Positions 43,185 through 51,587 of a DNA stretch of 64,000 nt are shown here, piece by piece. The first letter of the stretch is position 1. Every line of letters begins with the position of its first letter. Made by a program: the position numbers and the translations under genes. The notes under the pieces were generated by a model that was not told the DNA's origin, searched no databases, and worked only from the letters and a program-made list of their open reading frames with translations. The stretch comes from Candidatus Aminicenantes bacterium UBA2190. GTDB lineage: Bacteria > Acidobacteriota > Aminicenantia > UBA2199. Location of the stretch: assembly GCA_002335385.1 (NCBI GenBank), contig DCVK01000037.1, forward strand, positions 1 through 64,000, written 5' to 3'.

Positions 43185-43435
43185 TGGCTCACAAGAAATC
43201 GGGCGGCAGCGCCAAGAACGGCCGTGAAAGCACGTCCAAGCGCCTCGGCGTCAAGAAGTTCGGCGGCGAGCAGATCCACGCCGGCTCCATCATCGTGCGC
43301 CAGCGCGGCACGCGCATCCGCCCCGGCAAGAACGTCGGCATCGGCAAGGACGATACCCTGTTCGCCCTGTCCAGCGGCAAGGTGCGCTTCGTCGACCGCG
43401 CCGGCCGCAAGTTCGTTGAGGTCGATCCCAGCTAA
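43184..43435 (+). CDS. rpmA: 50S ribosomal protein L27
   Basis: The 83-residue product begins MAHKKSGGSAKNGRES and contains RLGVKKFGGE and the RQRGTRIRPG motif of L27. The N terminus that reaches the peptidyl-transferase centre is of the non-processed type. It sits between L21 and ObgE as in most bacteria. Confidence 0.98.
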   Translation: MAHKKSGGSAKNGRESTSKRLGVKKFGGEQIHAGSIIVRQRGTRIRPGKNVGIGKDDTLFALSSGKVRFVDRAGRKFVEVDPS

Positions 43436-43497
43436 GCCGTGGCGGGGCCGGCTCGCCTCCCCCGCCCGCTTTTCCCCGCACCCGGGGCAGCCATCCC

Positions 43498-44496
43498 ATG
43501 TTCGTTGATCGCGTCATCGTTTCTTTCCGCGCCGGGGACGGCGGCGACGGCTCGCGCAGTTTCCGCCGCGAGAAGTTCATCCCCCGCGGCGGCCCCGACG
43601 GCGGCGACGGCGGCAAGGGCGGCGACATCGTCATCATCAGCAGCCCGGTTTGCCAGTCCCTGACCGACTTCAAATACCAGCGCCAGTTCGCCGCCGAAAA
43701 CGGCGGCGCCGGCAGCCGCCGCAAGTGCAGCGGCCGCAACGGCGCCGACATCGTGCTCAAGGTGCCGGCCGGGACCGTGGTCAAGACCTTCCCCGACGAG
43801 AAGCTGGTTTTCGACTTCGACCGTCTCGACCGCCGTTTCGTCATCGCCCGCGGCGGCAAGGGCGGCCGCGGCAACGTCCATTTCAAGTCCTCGGTCAACC
43901 AGGCGCCGCGCCGCGCCGAGAAGGGAGAGCAGGGCGAAGCCATCCAGGTCGTGCTCGAGCTGAAGCTCATCGCCTATGCCGGACTGGTCGGCCTGCCCAA
44001 TGCCGGCAAGTCGACCCTGATCTCGAAGATCAGCGCCGCCCGGCCGAAGATCGCCGACTACCCTTTCACCACCCTGACCCCCCACCTGGGGGTGGTGGAT
44101 TACCAGGGGCGCAGCCTGATCGTGGCCGACATCCCCGGCATCCTGGCGGGCGCCCACCGCGGCGAGGGCATGGGCCTGGAGTTCCTGCGCCACATCGAGC
44201 GCACCCGCATCCTGCTGTTCGTCATCGACGTCTCACCCTTCAGCTCCCTGCCGCCCTTGAAGACCTTCGAGGTCCTGGAGAACGAGCTGAAGCAATACCA
44301 GCCGCAGCTGCTGCGCAAGAAGCTCGTGGTCCTGGCCAACAAGATCGATTTGGCGGCAGGGGAGCGCGACGGCATCGACGCCTTGCGGAATTTTTGCCGC
44401 CGGCGTAAAATCCCCCTCGTGGAGATCTCGGCACTGAAGGCGACCAACCTGGAAAGAATGAAGCAACTCCTCTTTTCGGCCCATGACCCGGCATAA
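43498..44496 (+). CDS. obgE: GTPase ObgE/CgtA
   Basis: The 332-residue product has the glycine-rich Obg fold (about 1-158) and a G domain (about 160-330). G1 is GLPNAGKST, switch I has YPFTTLTPHLG, G3 is DIPGIL and G4 is NKID. There is no C-terminal OCT extension. Obg acts in late 50S assembly and stringent-type control. It overlaps nadD by 14 nt. Confidence 0.97.
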   Translation: MFVDRVIVSFRAGDGGDGSRSFRREKFIPRGGPDGGDGGKGGDIVIISSPVCQSLTDFKYQRQFAAENGGAGSRRKCSGRNGADIVLKVPAGTVVKTFPDEKLVFDFDRLDRRFVIARGGKGGRGNVHFKSSVNQAPRRAEKGEQGEAIQVVLELKLIAYAGLVGLPNAGKSTLISKISAARPKIADYPFTTLTPHLGVVDYQGRSLIVADIPGILAGAHRGEGMGLEFLRHIERTRILLFVIDVSPFSSLPPLKTFEVLENELKQYQPQLLRKKLVVLANKIDLAAGERDGIDALRNFCRRRKIPLVEISALKATNLERMKQLLFSAHDPA

Positions 44497-45133
44497 GACC
44501 GGTCTGCTGGGCGGCACCTTCAACCCCGTCCACCGGGGGCATATCGAGCTGGGCCTTAAGATCAAGACCGCCTTCGGCCTGGACCGCGTCCTCTATATCC
44601 TCTCGGCCCGGCCGCCACACAAGAAGCGGCAGACGCTGCCGGCGGCGGAACTGCGCCTGGCCATGCTCCAGGCCGCGCTGCAGCCCCACCCGGGGCTGGA
44701 AACGTGCGAGCTGGAGCTGCGCCGCCAGGGGGAATCCTGGACCATTGACACCCTGCGCGAATTGCAGGCCGCGGCCGCTTCCGGCGAGCGCTTCTATTTC
44801 ATTACCGGCAGCGAAGGATTCCTGAAAATCCGCACCTGGAAGGAGTACCGCCGCATACTGCGCGAGGTCTACTTCATCGTCGTCCTGCGCCGCCCCGAAC
44901 ACCGGCTGAAGGTCGAGCGGCTGCTGCGCGAGGAGGGCATCCCCTTCGGTCCCGCCCTGTTGGAGGCGGACCCGCCGCCGGGAGCCTTCCTGCACTCCTA
45001 CGTTTCGGACTACCTGGAGCTCTCGGCCACCGCCATCCGCCGCAAGAGGTCCCACGGGCAGGACGTTTCGCCCTACGTGGAGCACAACGTGCAAAAGATC
45101 ATGGAGGAAATCAAACTGTATGAAGAAGGATGA
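44483..45133 (+). CDS. nadD: Nicotinate-nucleotide adenylyltransferase
   Basis: The 216-residue product shows the nucleotidyltransferase motif GGTFNPVHRGH near the N terminus and the C-terminal ELSATAIRRK motif (S/T-x-x-R type). It adenylates nicotinate mononucleotide in NAD synthesis. It overlaps obgE and rsfS by 14 nt each. Confidence 0.95.
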   Translation: MTRHKTGLLGGTFNPVHRGHIELGLKIKTAFGLDRVLYILSARPPHKKRQTLPAAELRLAMLQAALQPHPGLETCELELRRQGESWTIDTLRELQAAAASGERFYFITGSEGFLKIRTWKEYRRILREVYFIVVLRRPEHRLKVERLLREEGIPFGPALLEADPPPGAFLHSYVSDYLELSATAIRRKRSHGQDVSPYVEHNVQKIMEEIKLYEEG

Positions 45134-45518
45134 ATACGACCGCATCCTGGAGGACCTGCAGCATCGCCGCATTCCGGGCGGGATCAAGAAGGCCGTGGCC
45201 GCCCTGCTGGACAAGAAGGCGGAAAGGATCACCGTGCTCAAGCTGAAGGGACTCAGCGAGATGACCGATTACCTGGTCATCTGCAGCGGCAACTCGGCCC
45301 GCCAGAACAAGGCCCTGGCCGACGCCGTGCGCGACCGTCTCCAGCAGGACCTGCGGCTGCGGCCGCTGGGCAGCGAGGGCGAGGCGGCGGCCGAGTGGAT
45401 ACTGGTCGACTACGTCGACTTCATCGTCAACATCTTTTCCGCCGAGTGGCGGAAAAAGTACGCGCTGGAAAAACTGTGGATGGATGCCAAACGCTACGAT
45501 TTTTCCCCTGATCTCTAG
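45120..45518 (+). CDS. rsfS: Ribosomal silencing factor RsfS
   Basis: The 132-residue product contains MTDYLVICSGNSARQ and VDYVDFIVNIFSAEWRKKYALEKLW, the core of the RsfS/Iojap family that binds L14 and blocks subunit joining in starvation. It follows nadD as usual. The next gene begins 35 nt before its stop. Confidence 0.95.
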   Translation: MKKDEYDRILEDLQHRRIPGGIKKAVAALLDKKAERITVLKLKGLSEMTDYLVICSGNSARQNKALADAVRDRLQQDLRLRPLGSEGEAAAEWILVDYVDFIVNIFSAEWRKKYALEKLWMDAKRYDFSPDL

Positions 45519-46404
45519 CCTGGCCGACCCCGCGTCGCTGGCGGTACGGGCCGCCGTGGAGCGCGTCGCCGGGCTGGACACCTCCGTGCTGCTCTGGGGC
45601 GAGACCGGCAGCGGCAAGGATTTCTGGGCCGAGGCCCTGGCCGCCGCCAGCCCGTTCCAGCCGCTGCTCAACCTGGGCTGTGGCGACGTGCCGGAGACCC
45701 TCCTGGAAAGCGAGTGGTTCGGCTACCGCCGGGGGGCGTTCTCCGGCGCCGACCGCGACAGCGAGGGCAAGTGGCGCCAGGCCGGAGGCGGCACGATCTT
45801 CCTGAACCAGATCGACCTCCTGAGCCTGGCCATGCAGGCCAAGCTGCTGCGCGCCATCGAGCGCAAGAAGGTATTTCCCCTCGGCTCCGCCAGCGAGGTC
45901 GACATCGCGGCGCGCTTCCTCTTCTCCGCCGACGCCACGATCGAGGACAAGGTGCGCCGCGGCGAGTTCCGCGCCGACCTCTACTATCGCATGGCGACGG
46001 TCAGCATCCGCATTCCGCCCCTGCGCGAGCGCCCGGGCGACATCCTGCCCCTGCTGCGTCACTTCTGCACCGGCCAGGGAGTCGCCATCGCGCTCGACGA
46101 CGAGGCGCAGCAGCGCCTGCGGCGCTACCCCTGGCCCGGGAACATCCGCGAGCTGCGGAACTTCGTCGGCAGCCTGGCCGTGCGCGGCGCCGCTCTGGAC
46201 GCGGCGGCCGTGGCCGCCCTGCTGGATCGCCCGGGGCCCGTCCTGGACCTGATCCTCTCCGGCGAGCGTACCCTGGCCGAGGTCGAGGCCGAGTACACCG
46301 CCTATCTGCTGCGCAAGTACCGCAACAAGAGCCGGGTGGCGCGCATCCTCGGCATCTCGCGCAAATCGCTGTACAACAAGATGAAGCGCCATGAACGCCA
46401 TTGA
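45484..46404 (+). CDS. Sigma-54 activator-type AAA+ ATPase with Fis HTH, atypical Walker B
   Basis: The 306-residue product is almost only an AAA+ domain (about 15-240) and a Fis-type helix-turn-helix (about 262-302, RNKSRVARILGISRKSLYNKM). There is no receiver or PAS domain. Walker A is GETGSGKD. The sigma-54 contact loop is GAFSGA (Thr to Ser in GAFTGA). The Walker B site reads GGTIFLNQIDLL, so the Asp-Glu pair of GGTLFLDEI is Asn-Gln. The R-finger segment EFRADLYYRM and PLRERPGDI are kept. The change should weaken ATP hydrolysis, so it may be a partial or regulatory subunit. It overlaps rsfS by 35 nt and rlmH by 14 nt. It is the only candidate here for driving the sigma-54 promoters of the receptors. 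Confidence 0.88.
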   Translation: MPNATIFPLISSLADPASLAVRAAVERVAGLDTSVLLWGETGSGKDFWAEALAAASPFQPLLNLGCGDVPETLLESEWFGYRRGAFSGADRDSEGKWRQAGGGTIFLNQIDLLSLAMQAKLLRAIERKKVFPLGSASEVDIAARFLFSADATIEDKVRRGEFRADLYYRMATVSIRIPPLRERPGDILPLLRHFCTGQGVAIALDDEAQQRLRRYPWPGNIRELRNFVGSLAVRGAALDAAAVAALLDRPGPVLDLILSGERTLAEVEAEYTAYLLRKYRNKSRVARILGISRKSLYNKMKRHERH

Positions 46405-46855
46405 ACTGGTCTGTCCCGGCGAACTGAAATTCAGCGGCCTGCGGGAACTTGAAAAAAAATATTTACAAAACATAAATTATTATGTAAAATTCAGCGTAAA
46501 AACAGTCAGGGAGATTCGCGGCAAGGAGGAGGCTTTCGTGAAAGGCAAGGAAGGCGCGTTGTTCCTGAAGGAGATCCAGCCCCGGGACTACGTCGTCGCC
46601 CTGGACGAAAAGGGGAAAAAGATGGACTCGCGGCGCTTCGCCGCCTTCCTGCAGGAGAAGATCTCCTACCACCCGGCGCGCCTGCTCTTCCTGATCGGCG
46701 GCTTCGCCGGCTTCGCCCCGCAGGTGAGCGCCCGCGCCGACCTGGCCATTTCCTTTTCCGACATGACCTTCGCCCACGATATTTTCCGCATCCTCTTCCT
46801 GGAGCAGATCTTCCGGGCCATGACCATCATTCACGGCACCTCATATCACCGTTAG
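46391..46855 (+). CDS. rlmH: 23S rRNA pseudouridine-1915 N3-methyltransferase RlmH
   Basis: The 154-residue SPOUT enzyme has RDYVVALDEKGKKMDS, FLIGGFAGF (the SAM knot), and the terminal YHR. It modifies helix 69 of 23S rRNA. The first part (about 15-45) is AT-rich in DNA compared with its neighbours. It normally follows rsfS directly; here the activator gene lies between. Confidence 0.93.
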   Translation: MNAIELVCPGELKFSGLRELEKKYLQNINYYVKFSVKTVREIRGKEEAFVKGKEGALFLKEIQPRDYVVALDEKGKKMDSRRFAAFLQEKISYHPARLLFLIGGFAGFAPQVSARADLAISFSDMTFAHDIFRILFLEQIFRAMTIIHGTSYHR

Positions 46856-46866
46856 GAGAAATGACC

Positions 46867-47211
46867 ATGAAAACAGAACAGATCGCCAAGATAAAAAAAC
46901 GGCTGCTTTCCCTGCGCGACGAGATTCTGAAGGTCATCGATTGGCGCGACGCCCCCGGCGGTGCCGACGGCGCCATGGACGAGATCGACCAGGCCAACGA
47001 GCTGATCGAGAAGGAGATGGGCTTCGTCATGTCTAACAACATGCGCGCCAACCTCAAGGAGGTCGAGGAAGCCCTCGCCCGCATCGAGAAGAAGCACTAT
47101 GGCAAGTGCCTGCACTGCGGCGAGGAGATCTCCCCCAAGCGGCTGGACGTCCTGCCGTTCGCCCGCTACTGCGTCCCCTGCCAGGAGAAGATGGAGAGCC
47201 GCGGCCGCTAG
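46867..47211 (+). CDS. DksA/TraR-type zinc-finger protein
   Basis: The 114-residue protein has an N-terminal coiled-coil-like part (about 1-75) and a C4 zinc finger (about 77-108, CLHCGEE ... YCVPCQ). This is the DksA/TraR layout; DksA binds RNA polymerase together with ppGpp. The DxxDxA-type tip appears as MDEIDQA. ATG 46867 is preferred over 46861 because AGGAG is then 8 nt away. It is last of the rplU operon, with a 3-nt gap to the convergent barrel gene. Confidence 0.88.
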   Translation: MKTEQIAKIKKRLLSLRDEILKVIDWRDAPGGADGAMDEIDQANELIEKEMGFVMSNNMRANLKEVEEALARIEKKHYGKCLHCGEEISPKRLDVLPFARYCVPCQEKMESRGR

Positions 47212-47214
47212 GGA

Positions 47215-49629
47215 CTACAATTCCAGCATCAGTCCCAAGCGCAGGCTGCGCGGCAGCTGCAGTTCATTGGCCATGCGCTCCAGGTCGTTGGAGAAGGCGT
47301 TCTCCGACAGCTCGCCGCCGAAATCGAGCAGGTTGAACACGGACAACTCCAGACGACCCTTTTTCCCGAAGGGCCGGATATCGCAGCCCAGCTTGAAGTT
47401 GAAGTCCCAGATGCAATCCTCCCTGGGCCCGCCCTTCCGCGAATGCTCATCCTCGGCCTGGATGGTCTGGTAGGTGATCACCCACTGGCCGCGGCTCTGG
47501 AAGGCGTCGATGAATGCGAAGGGGTTGCCGTCGCGGTACTTGACGCTGCCTCCCAGGAAGAGACGCCGCGACAGGTAATAGCCGAAGAAGATCTTGCCCA
47601 CGAAGGCGCGATCGCCGTCGACGCGGCCGAAGCCGTTGATCCAGGAATTGGGGAAGGCCTGGCTCTCGGAGATGACGCCGATGTCGTTGGCCTCCGGGCC
47701 GTTGCCGAATGCGGTGGTGCCCATGCCCATGTGGGCCAGGAAGGAGAATGAAAAGTACCAGCGCCGCGCCCTTTCCCCGTGGATGCGCAAAAGGAACTGG
47801 GCATAGAACGGATCCTTGGCGAAGGGAGCGTTGCCCAGCACGAAGGCGCTGACCGGGCGGTCCAGGAAATAATATTCCTTGCCGTCGACCGGCTCGTAAT
47901 GTCCGTACTCCTCGGCGAAGGCGGCCCACAGCGGGCGGCGGATCCTTTTGTACAGCCCCTTGATGTCCAGATGGAAGTTGGCGGACAGGCGCGTGGTCAG
48001 GAACATTTCCAGGCGTTCGCGCCGGCTCGGCTTCAGATCCGCGGCGGCGGCATGGCTGGCCCCGCCGCTCAGGGCGAACAGCGCGCCCTGCTCACCGGCC
48101 TGGAAAAAACCGTCGCTGCTGGCGTCGGCCCAATAGCGGACCTCGGCGCCCGGCCGCCGCGTTTCCAGGAAATCGACGGCGCCGGCGCCCAGCTCGTACG
48201 GCAGCACCCCGAAGGAAAGGGAGAGCCTCGTCCGCGGCCCGGCTTGCAGGCCGATGCCGGCCTCGGCCCCGGGCTGCAGGAAGTCGAGTCCGGCGGCCGC
48301 GTCCTGGAAGCCGAGGCGCTGGTACTGGAGAAAGAGCCGGGCACGGAGATCGAAGCCGCTGCCCAGGTCCATGCGCAACAGCGTGCCGGTCGCGGCCACG
48401 ACGCGCTGGTTGCGGTACGCATGAACGACGGCCATCGTCGGCCGCAGGAATACCAAGTAGGGCTCTCCGGCGAAGAACACACCGTTATGGCCGCCGCTGC
48501 GCTCGGCAGCGGAATGGAAAACGGCGGACAGGCCCAGGAACGGCTCCAGGTCGGCCTTCCTGTTCCGCCAGACGAAGCGGAGCTTGCGATCGACCGCCAG
48601 GGCCAGGGTGTCGGCGCTGAACTCACCCCATTTTTCAAAGGGGAGGAACGCCTGGCCGTCGATGTCCTTCAGGTCCTTGCCGGCGTCGAGGACGACCGGC
48701 TGCAGCTGCTGGCGCTCATGGAGCCAGGAGAACCTGGCCTGAAGCGCCCGGCCCGACCAGGCGGCCGCGGCCAGCCAGGAGCTCTTGTCCTGCTGGTAGG
48801 TCTCCTGCGGGTAGCGGCCGTCCTCGGCGAAGAGGTTGCCGCGGCGGCCCGAATTGACGGCCAGGTCCAGGTCCAGGGTGCCGCCGGCGAAGCGCCCCTG
48901 CCAGCGGCCGAGGAGTCCCAGCAGGTCGTTCTTCTCCTCGAACTGGGTGTCGCGGCGGTTGAAGTCGTTGAAACGCCGCTGCGTGCTGGCGTAGCCCCCC
49001 GCCAGCAGCAGCGATGAGCGTCGGCCGCCCTTCTCCAGGCGGAAGTCGAGCTGGTAGTTGCCGTCGAGCCGGCGGCGCGTCTCGTAAAGATCGTCGGCGC
49101 GCAGGGTGGCGTGATTGACCACCGCCAGCTTGCCCAGGGAGGTCCAGCCGCCGAGGTTGGGCAGGGCGGTGGAAAGCATGACCCGCGCGACCGTCCCGCC
49201 GGATGCGGCGGCGCCGGGACGCGGGGCGAAGAAGAAGCCGTGGTCGCGCCGCAGCGGTGTCTCGCCGCGCAGGGCCATCGAGCCGATGGCCAGGAAGGGG
49301 ATCTGCAGCGCCGGGGCGCCGTCGTCCAGGCCGGAGTTGATGGCATGCCCCGCGTAATGCCAGCGGAACCGCGTCCAGGGATCGCCTTCGAAATAGACCT
49401 TGGGGCGATCGCTCAGGCCGAAGCCGTTGCTCTCCTCGGTCAGCCAGACGGCGTCGGGAGCCAGGTGCTCAAGGGCATTCGGATAGAAATACCCCCCCGG
49501 CTGCGTCTCGATGCGGAAGCCGTCGAGGACGAACTCGGTTTCGTCATGGCTCTCCTGGCCGCGCAGCGGCAGGGAAAAGCAGTAAAGCATGAACAAAAAG
49601 AAAAATGAAAGAGGGATTCGGGCAGCCAT
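47215..49629 (-). CDS. TonB-dependent receptor-like outer-membrane barrel
   Basis: The 804-residue product has a signal peptide (to about LPLRGQ) and no carboxypeptidase-regulatory domain. The N-terminal part (about 30-190) resembles a plug and the rest is a beta-barrel of alternating aromatic strands ending LRLGLMLEL. It has FVLDGFRIETQ near the mature N terminus, but no clear TonB box. It is unrelated at sequence level to the four Oar-like receptors. It is transcribed toward, and nearly touches, the dksA-like gene. Ligand unknown. Confidence 0.75.
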   Translation of the reverse strand: MAARIPLSFFFLFMLYCFSLPLRGQESHDETEFVLDGFRIETQPGGYFYPNALEHLAPDAVWLTEESNGFGLSDRPKVYFEGDPWTRFRWHYAGHAINSGLDDGAPALQIPFLAIGSMALRGETPLRRDHGFFFAPRPGAAASGGTVARVMLSTALPNLGGWTSLGKLAVVNHATLRADDLYETRRRLDGNYQLDFRLEKGGRRSSLLLAGGYASTQRRFNDFNRRDTQFEEKNDLLGLLGRWQGRFAGGTLDLDLAVNSGRRGNLFAEDGRYPQETYQQDKSSWLAAAAWSGRALQARFSWLHERQQLQPVVLDAGKDLKDIDGQAFLPFEKWGEFSADTLALAVDRKLRFVWRNRKADLEPFLGLSAVFHSAAERSGGHNGVFFAGEPYLVFLRPTMAVVHAYRNQRVVAATGTLLRMDLGSGFDLRARLFLQYQRLGFQDAAAGLDFLQPGAEAGIGLQAGPRTRLSLSFGVLPYELGAGAVDFLETRRPGAEVRYWADASSDGFFQAGEQGALFALSGGASHAAAADLKPSRRERLEMFLTTRLSANFHLDIKGLYKRIRRPLWAAFAEEYGHYEPVDGKEYYFLDRPVSAFVLGNAPFAKDPFYAQFLLRIHGERARRWYFSFSFLAHMGMGTTAFGNGPEANDIGVISESQAFPNSWINGFGRVDGDRAFVGKIFFGYYLSRRLFLGGSVKYRDGNPFAFIDAFQSRGQWVITYQTIQAEDEHSRKGGPREDCIWDFNFKLGCDIRPFGKKGRLELSVFNLLDFGGELSENAFSNDLERMANELQLPRSLRLGLMLEL

Positions 49630-49681
49630 TTGGAAAATATACCATTAAACCGGGGATTCGTAAACTTCAAACTCACCCCAA

Positions 49682-49744
49682 CCCCTCTCTTCCCAAAGAG
49701 AGGGGCAAGATTCTTAACTCCCCTTCTCTTCGCAAGAGAAGGGG
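49682..49744. repeat. Two tandem perfect hairpins
   Basis: CCCCTCTCTT-4 nt-AAGAGAGGGG (49682-49705) and CCCCTTCTCTT-CGC-AAGAGAAGGGG (49720-49744) are variants of one palindrome, each preceded by AACYCC. No T-tract follows on either strand, so they look more like a REP-type repeat than a simple terminator. Confidence 0.65.
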
Positions 49745-49763
49745 ATGGGGGATGAGTTTTGAA

Positions 49764-50675
49764 CTACCTGATCTCGTAGCTGAATGAAAGCCCGGCGCCC
49801 GCCGGGATGAGAGCCGGGGTGATCTGGAAGCGCTTGCGCTGGTTGCGCACCACCATCTTGCCGACGGCGTAGCCGATGACAGCGCCCAGGAAGACGTCGG
49901 AGAGCCAGTGGGCGTCCTCGGTAAGCCGTGACAGGCCGGCCAGGGTGGCCAGACCGTAGCAGAGCGGCGGCACCCAGGAGCGGTGGCGGTAGTTCTCGGC
50001 GATCACCGTGGCCAGGCCCCAGGCCGAGACGGTGTGGCCGGAAAAAAAGGAATCGTAGTTGGAAAAGTAGCCCTGGTAGCGCTCGAAGAACGCGGCCGGG
50101 CCGTTCCAGTGGTCGCTGCCGCCCGCGACCGAAGGGCGCTGACGCCCCGACAGGTGCTTGGCGACCTGGACCAGCAAGCCGGTGTGCAGCAGCGTCTCCC
50201 AGGCCATCAGCCCGGTGTCACGCGCCCGGCGGTCCTTGGCCAGCACGCCGCCGAGGAAAAAGACACCGGCGATGCCGCAGTCCAAACCCCAGTCACCCAG
50301 GAGGGTGAGGACGGGGCTGGCCTTGTCCGCCCAGGAATGGTTCGCCTGGAACGCCTTGAATTCCTTGTAGATCGCTTCGTCGTTGACGATCAGCAGGCCG
50401 GTGGCGGCCAGTACGGTGCCGAAGGCCAGAAGCCCCTTTTCGTCCAGGTGGAACGGCGCGGTCCACATCTCCGCCTCATCCTTCAGGAAATTCGACCTGT
50501 AGGGGGCAATCCCGCCGCATTCGCCCGCGGCCTCGGGCGCCACCACCGCCTCTGCCTCTTGGCCGGACAGGGTGGGGCCGGTGAGCAGGCACAGGACCAG
50601 CAGGGCGGCGGCGGCCCTTTGGGCGAGGACCGCCTTGGAGCGCGGCGGGGCGGCCTTCAGGTTCTTTTTCATCAT
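49764..50675 (-). CDS. PAP2-family phosphatase, exported
   Basis: The 303-residue product has an N-terminal signal segment and several membrane helices. All three PAP2 motifs are visible: K-x6-RP in KHLSGRQRPS, FFSGHT, and SRLTEDAHWLSDV (catalytic His and metal Asp). It probably removes phosphate from undecaprenyl or phosphatidyl lipids, or lipid A. The start near 50675 (ATGATG) is set by the promoter, because the open frame upstream runs through the -10 element. Confidence 0.87.
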   Translation of the reverse strand: MMKKNLKAAPPRSKAVLAQRAAAALLVLCLLTGPTLSGQEAEAVVAPEAAGECGGIAPYRSNFLKDEAEMWTAPFHLDEKGLLAFGTVLAATGLLIVNDEAIYKEFKAFQANHSWADKASPVLTLLGDWGLDCGIAGVFFLGGVLAKDRRARDTGLMAWETLLHTGLLVQVAKHLSGRQRPSVAGGSDHWNGPAAFFERYQGYFSNYDSFFSGHTVSAWGLATVIAENYRHRSWVPPLCYGLATLAGLSRLTEDAHWLSDVFLGAVIGYAVGKMVVRNQRKRFQITPALIPAGAGLSFSYEIR

Positions 50676-50721
50676 CGTGAAAGATTCTCCCATTCGCAAG
50701 CGCAAGATGAAGAGAAGATGC

Positions 50722-50750
50722 ATTTTACACCAAGCGGCGGCGCATGTAAA
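50722..50750 (-). promoter_or_regulatory. Sigma-70-type promoter of the PAP2 phosphatase gene
   Basis: TTTACA (50750-50745), 17 bp, TAAAAT (50727-50722). Leader about 40 nt. It is divergent from the tRNA promoter. Confidence 0.65.
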
Positions 50751-50762
50751 CCGTGCGCGGGC

Positions 50763-50791
50763 TTGACAAGACCGCGAATATGCCGTATAAA
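50763..50791 (+). promoter_or_regulatory. Sigma-70-type promoter of tRNA-Leu
   Basis: TTGACA, 17 bp, TATAAA. Transcription would start a few bases before the tRNA at 50803. Confidence 0.8.
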
Positions 50792-50802
50792 TAGCCTGTC
50801 AT

Positions 50803-50887
50803 GCCGAAGTGGTGGAATTGGTAGACACGCCAGTTTCAGGTACTGGTGAGCATTGCGCTCGCGGGGGTTCGAGTCCCCCCTTCGGCA
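50803..50887 (+). tRNA. tRNA-Leu (anticodon CAG)
   Basis: The acceptor stem GCCGAAG/CTTCGGC is perfect. The anticodon stem CCAGT/ACTGG carries the loop TTCAGGT, so the anticodon is CAG. A long variable arm (class II) and the T arm GGGGG-TTCGAGT-CCCCC follow. The discriminator base is A. CCA is not encoded. CTG is by eye the main Leu codon of this window. Confidence 0.95.
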
Positions 50888-50975
50888 TGTTATTCCGTTT
50901 CCCGGGTGACCCAACCGGGCCCCGTCGTTGCCGGGCGGTGCGGCCGGGAACGGCCGGCCAGCCGAACCAGCGACC

Positions 50976-51587
50976 ATGAACAAGGGGAATATCGCCGTCT
51001 TGCTTTCCGGGCGCGGCAGCAATTTCGACGCCATCGTCCGCGCCTCGCGCGCCGTCGGCAGCAATTTCACCGTACGCTTGGCCATCAGCGACCGCAGCGA
51101 CGCCGCGGGGCTGAAAAAGGCCGCCCGCCTCGGCATTCCGGCCCGGCACGTCGACCCCAGGAGCTTTCCCGACAAGGCCGCCTACGAATCGCGCCTGGGC
51201 GAGCTGCTGGAGAGCCAACGGATCGACCTGGTCTGCCTGGCCGGCTACATGCGCCTGGTCGGACCGGTCCTGCTCGGCCGCTTTCCCGACCGCATCCTGA
51301 ACATCCATCCCGCCCTCCTCCCCTGCTTTCCCGGCCTCGACGCCCAGGAGCAGGCCCTGCGCGCCGGTGTGAAGGTGAGCGGCTGCACCGTCCATTTCGT
51401 CGACGCCGGCACCGATTCGGGTCCGATCATCGCCCAGAAGGCGGTGGCGCTGCGCCCCGGCGACGACCTGGAAACGCTCAAGCGGCGCATCCTGCGCCAG
51501 GAGCACCGCTTGTATCCGCAGGCCATCTCGCTGTTCTTCGCCGGCCGCTTGCAAATCGACGGCCGCGCGGTTATCATCAAGCCATGA
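50976..51587 (+). CDS. purN: Phosphoribosylglycinamide formyltransferase
   Basis: The 203-residue enzyme starts MNKGNIAVLLSGRGSNFDA. Catalytic residues are visible: Asn and His in NIHPALLP and Asp in GTDSGPII, with HFVDAGTD as the folate-site signature. It transfers formyl from 10-formyl-THF to GAR in purine synthesis. A longer open frame begins 48 nt upstream but lacks a ribosome site. Its stop overlaps the next start (ATGA). No other pur genes are near. Confidence 0.93.
   Translation: MNKGNIAVLLSGRGSNFDAIVRASRAVGSNFTVRLAISDRSDAAGLKKAARLGIPARHVDPRSFPDKAAYESRLGELLESQRIDLVCLAGYMRLVGPVLLGRFPDRILNIHPALLPCFPGLDAQEQALRAGVKVSGCTVHFVDAGTDSGPIIAQKAVALRPGDDLETLKRRILRQEHRLYPQAISLFFAGRLQIDGRAVIIKP

Noticed and set aside
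50848..51583. Open frame running from the tRNA into the 185-residue protein
   Set aside because: It overlaps tRNA-Leu and purN out of frame. The real start is ATG 51584, coupled to the purN stop.
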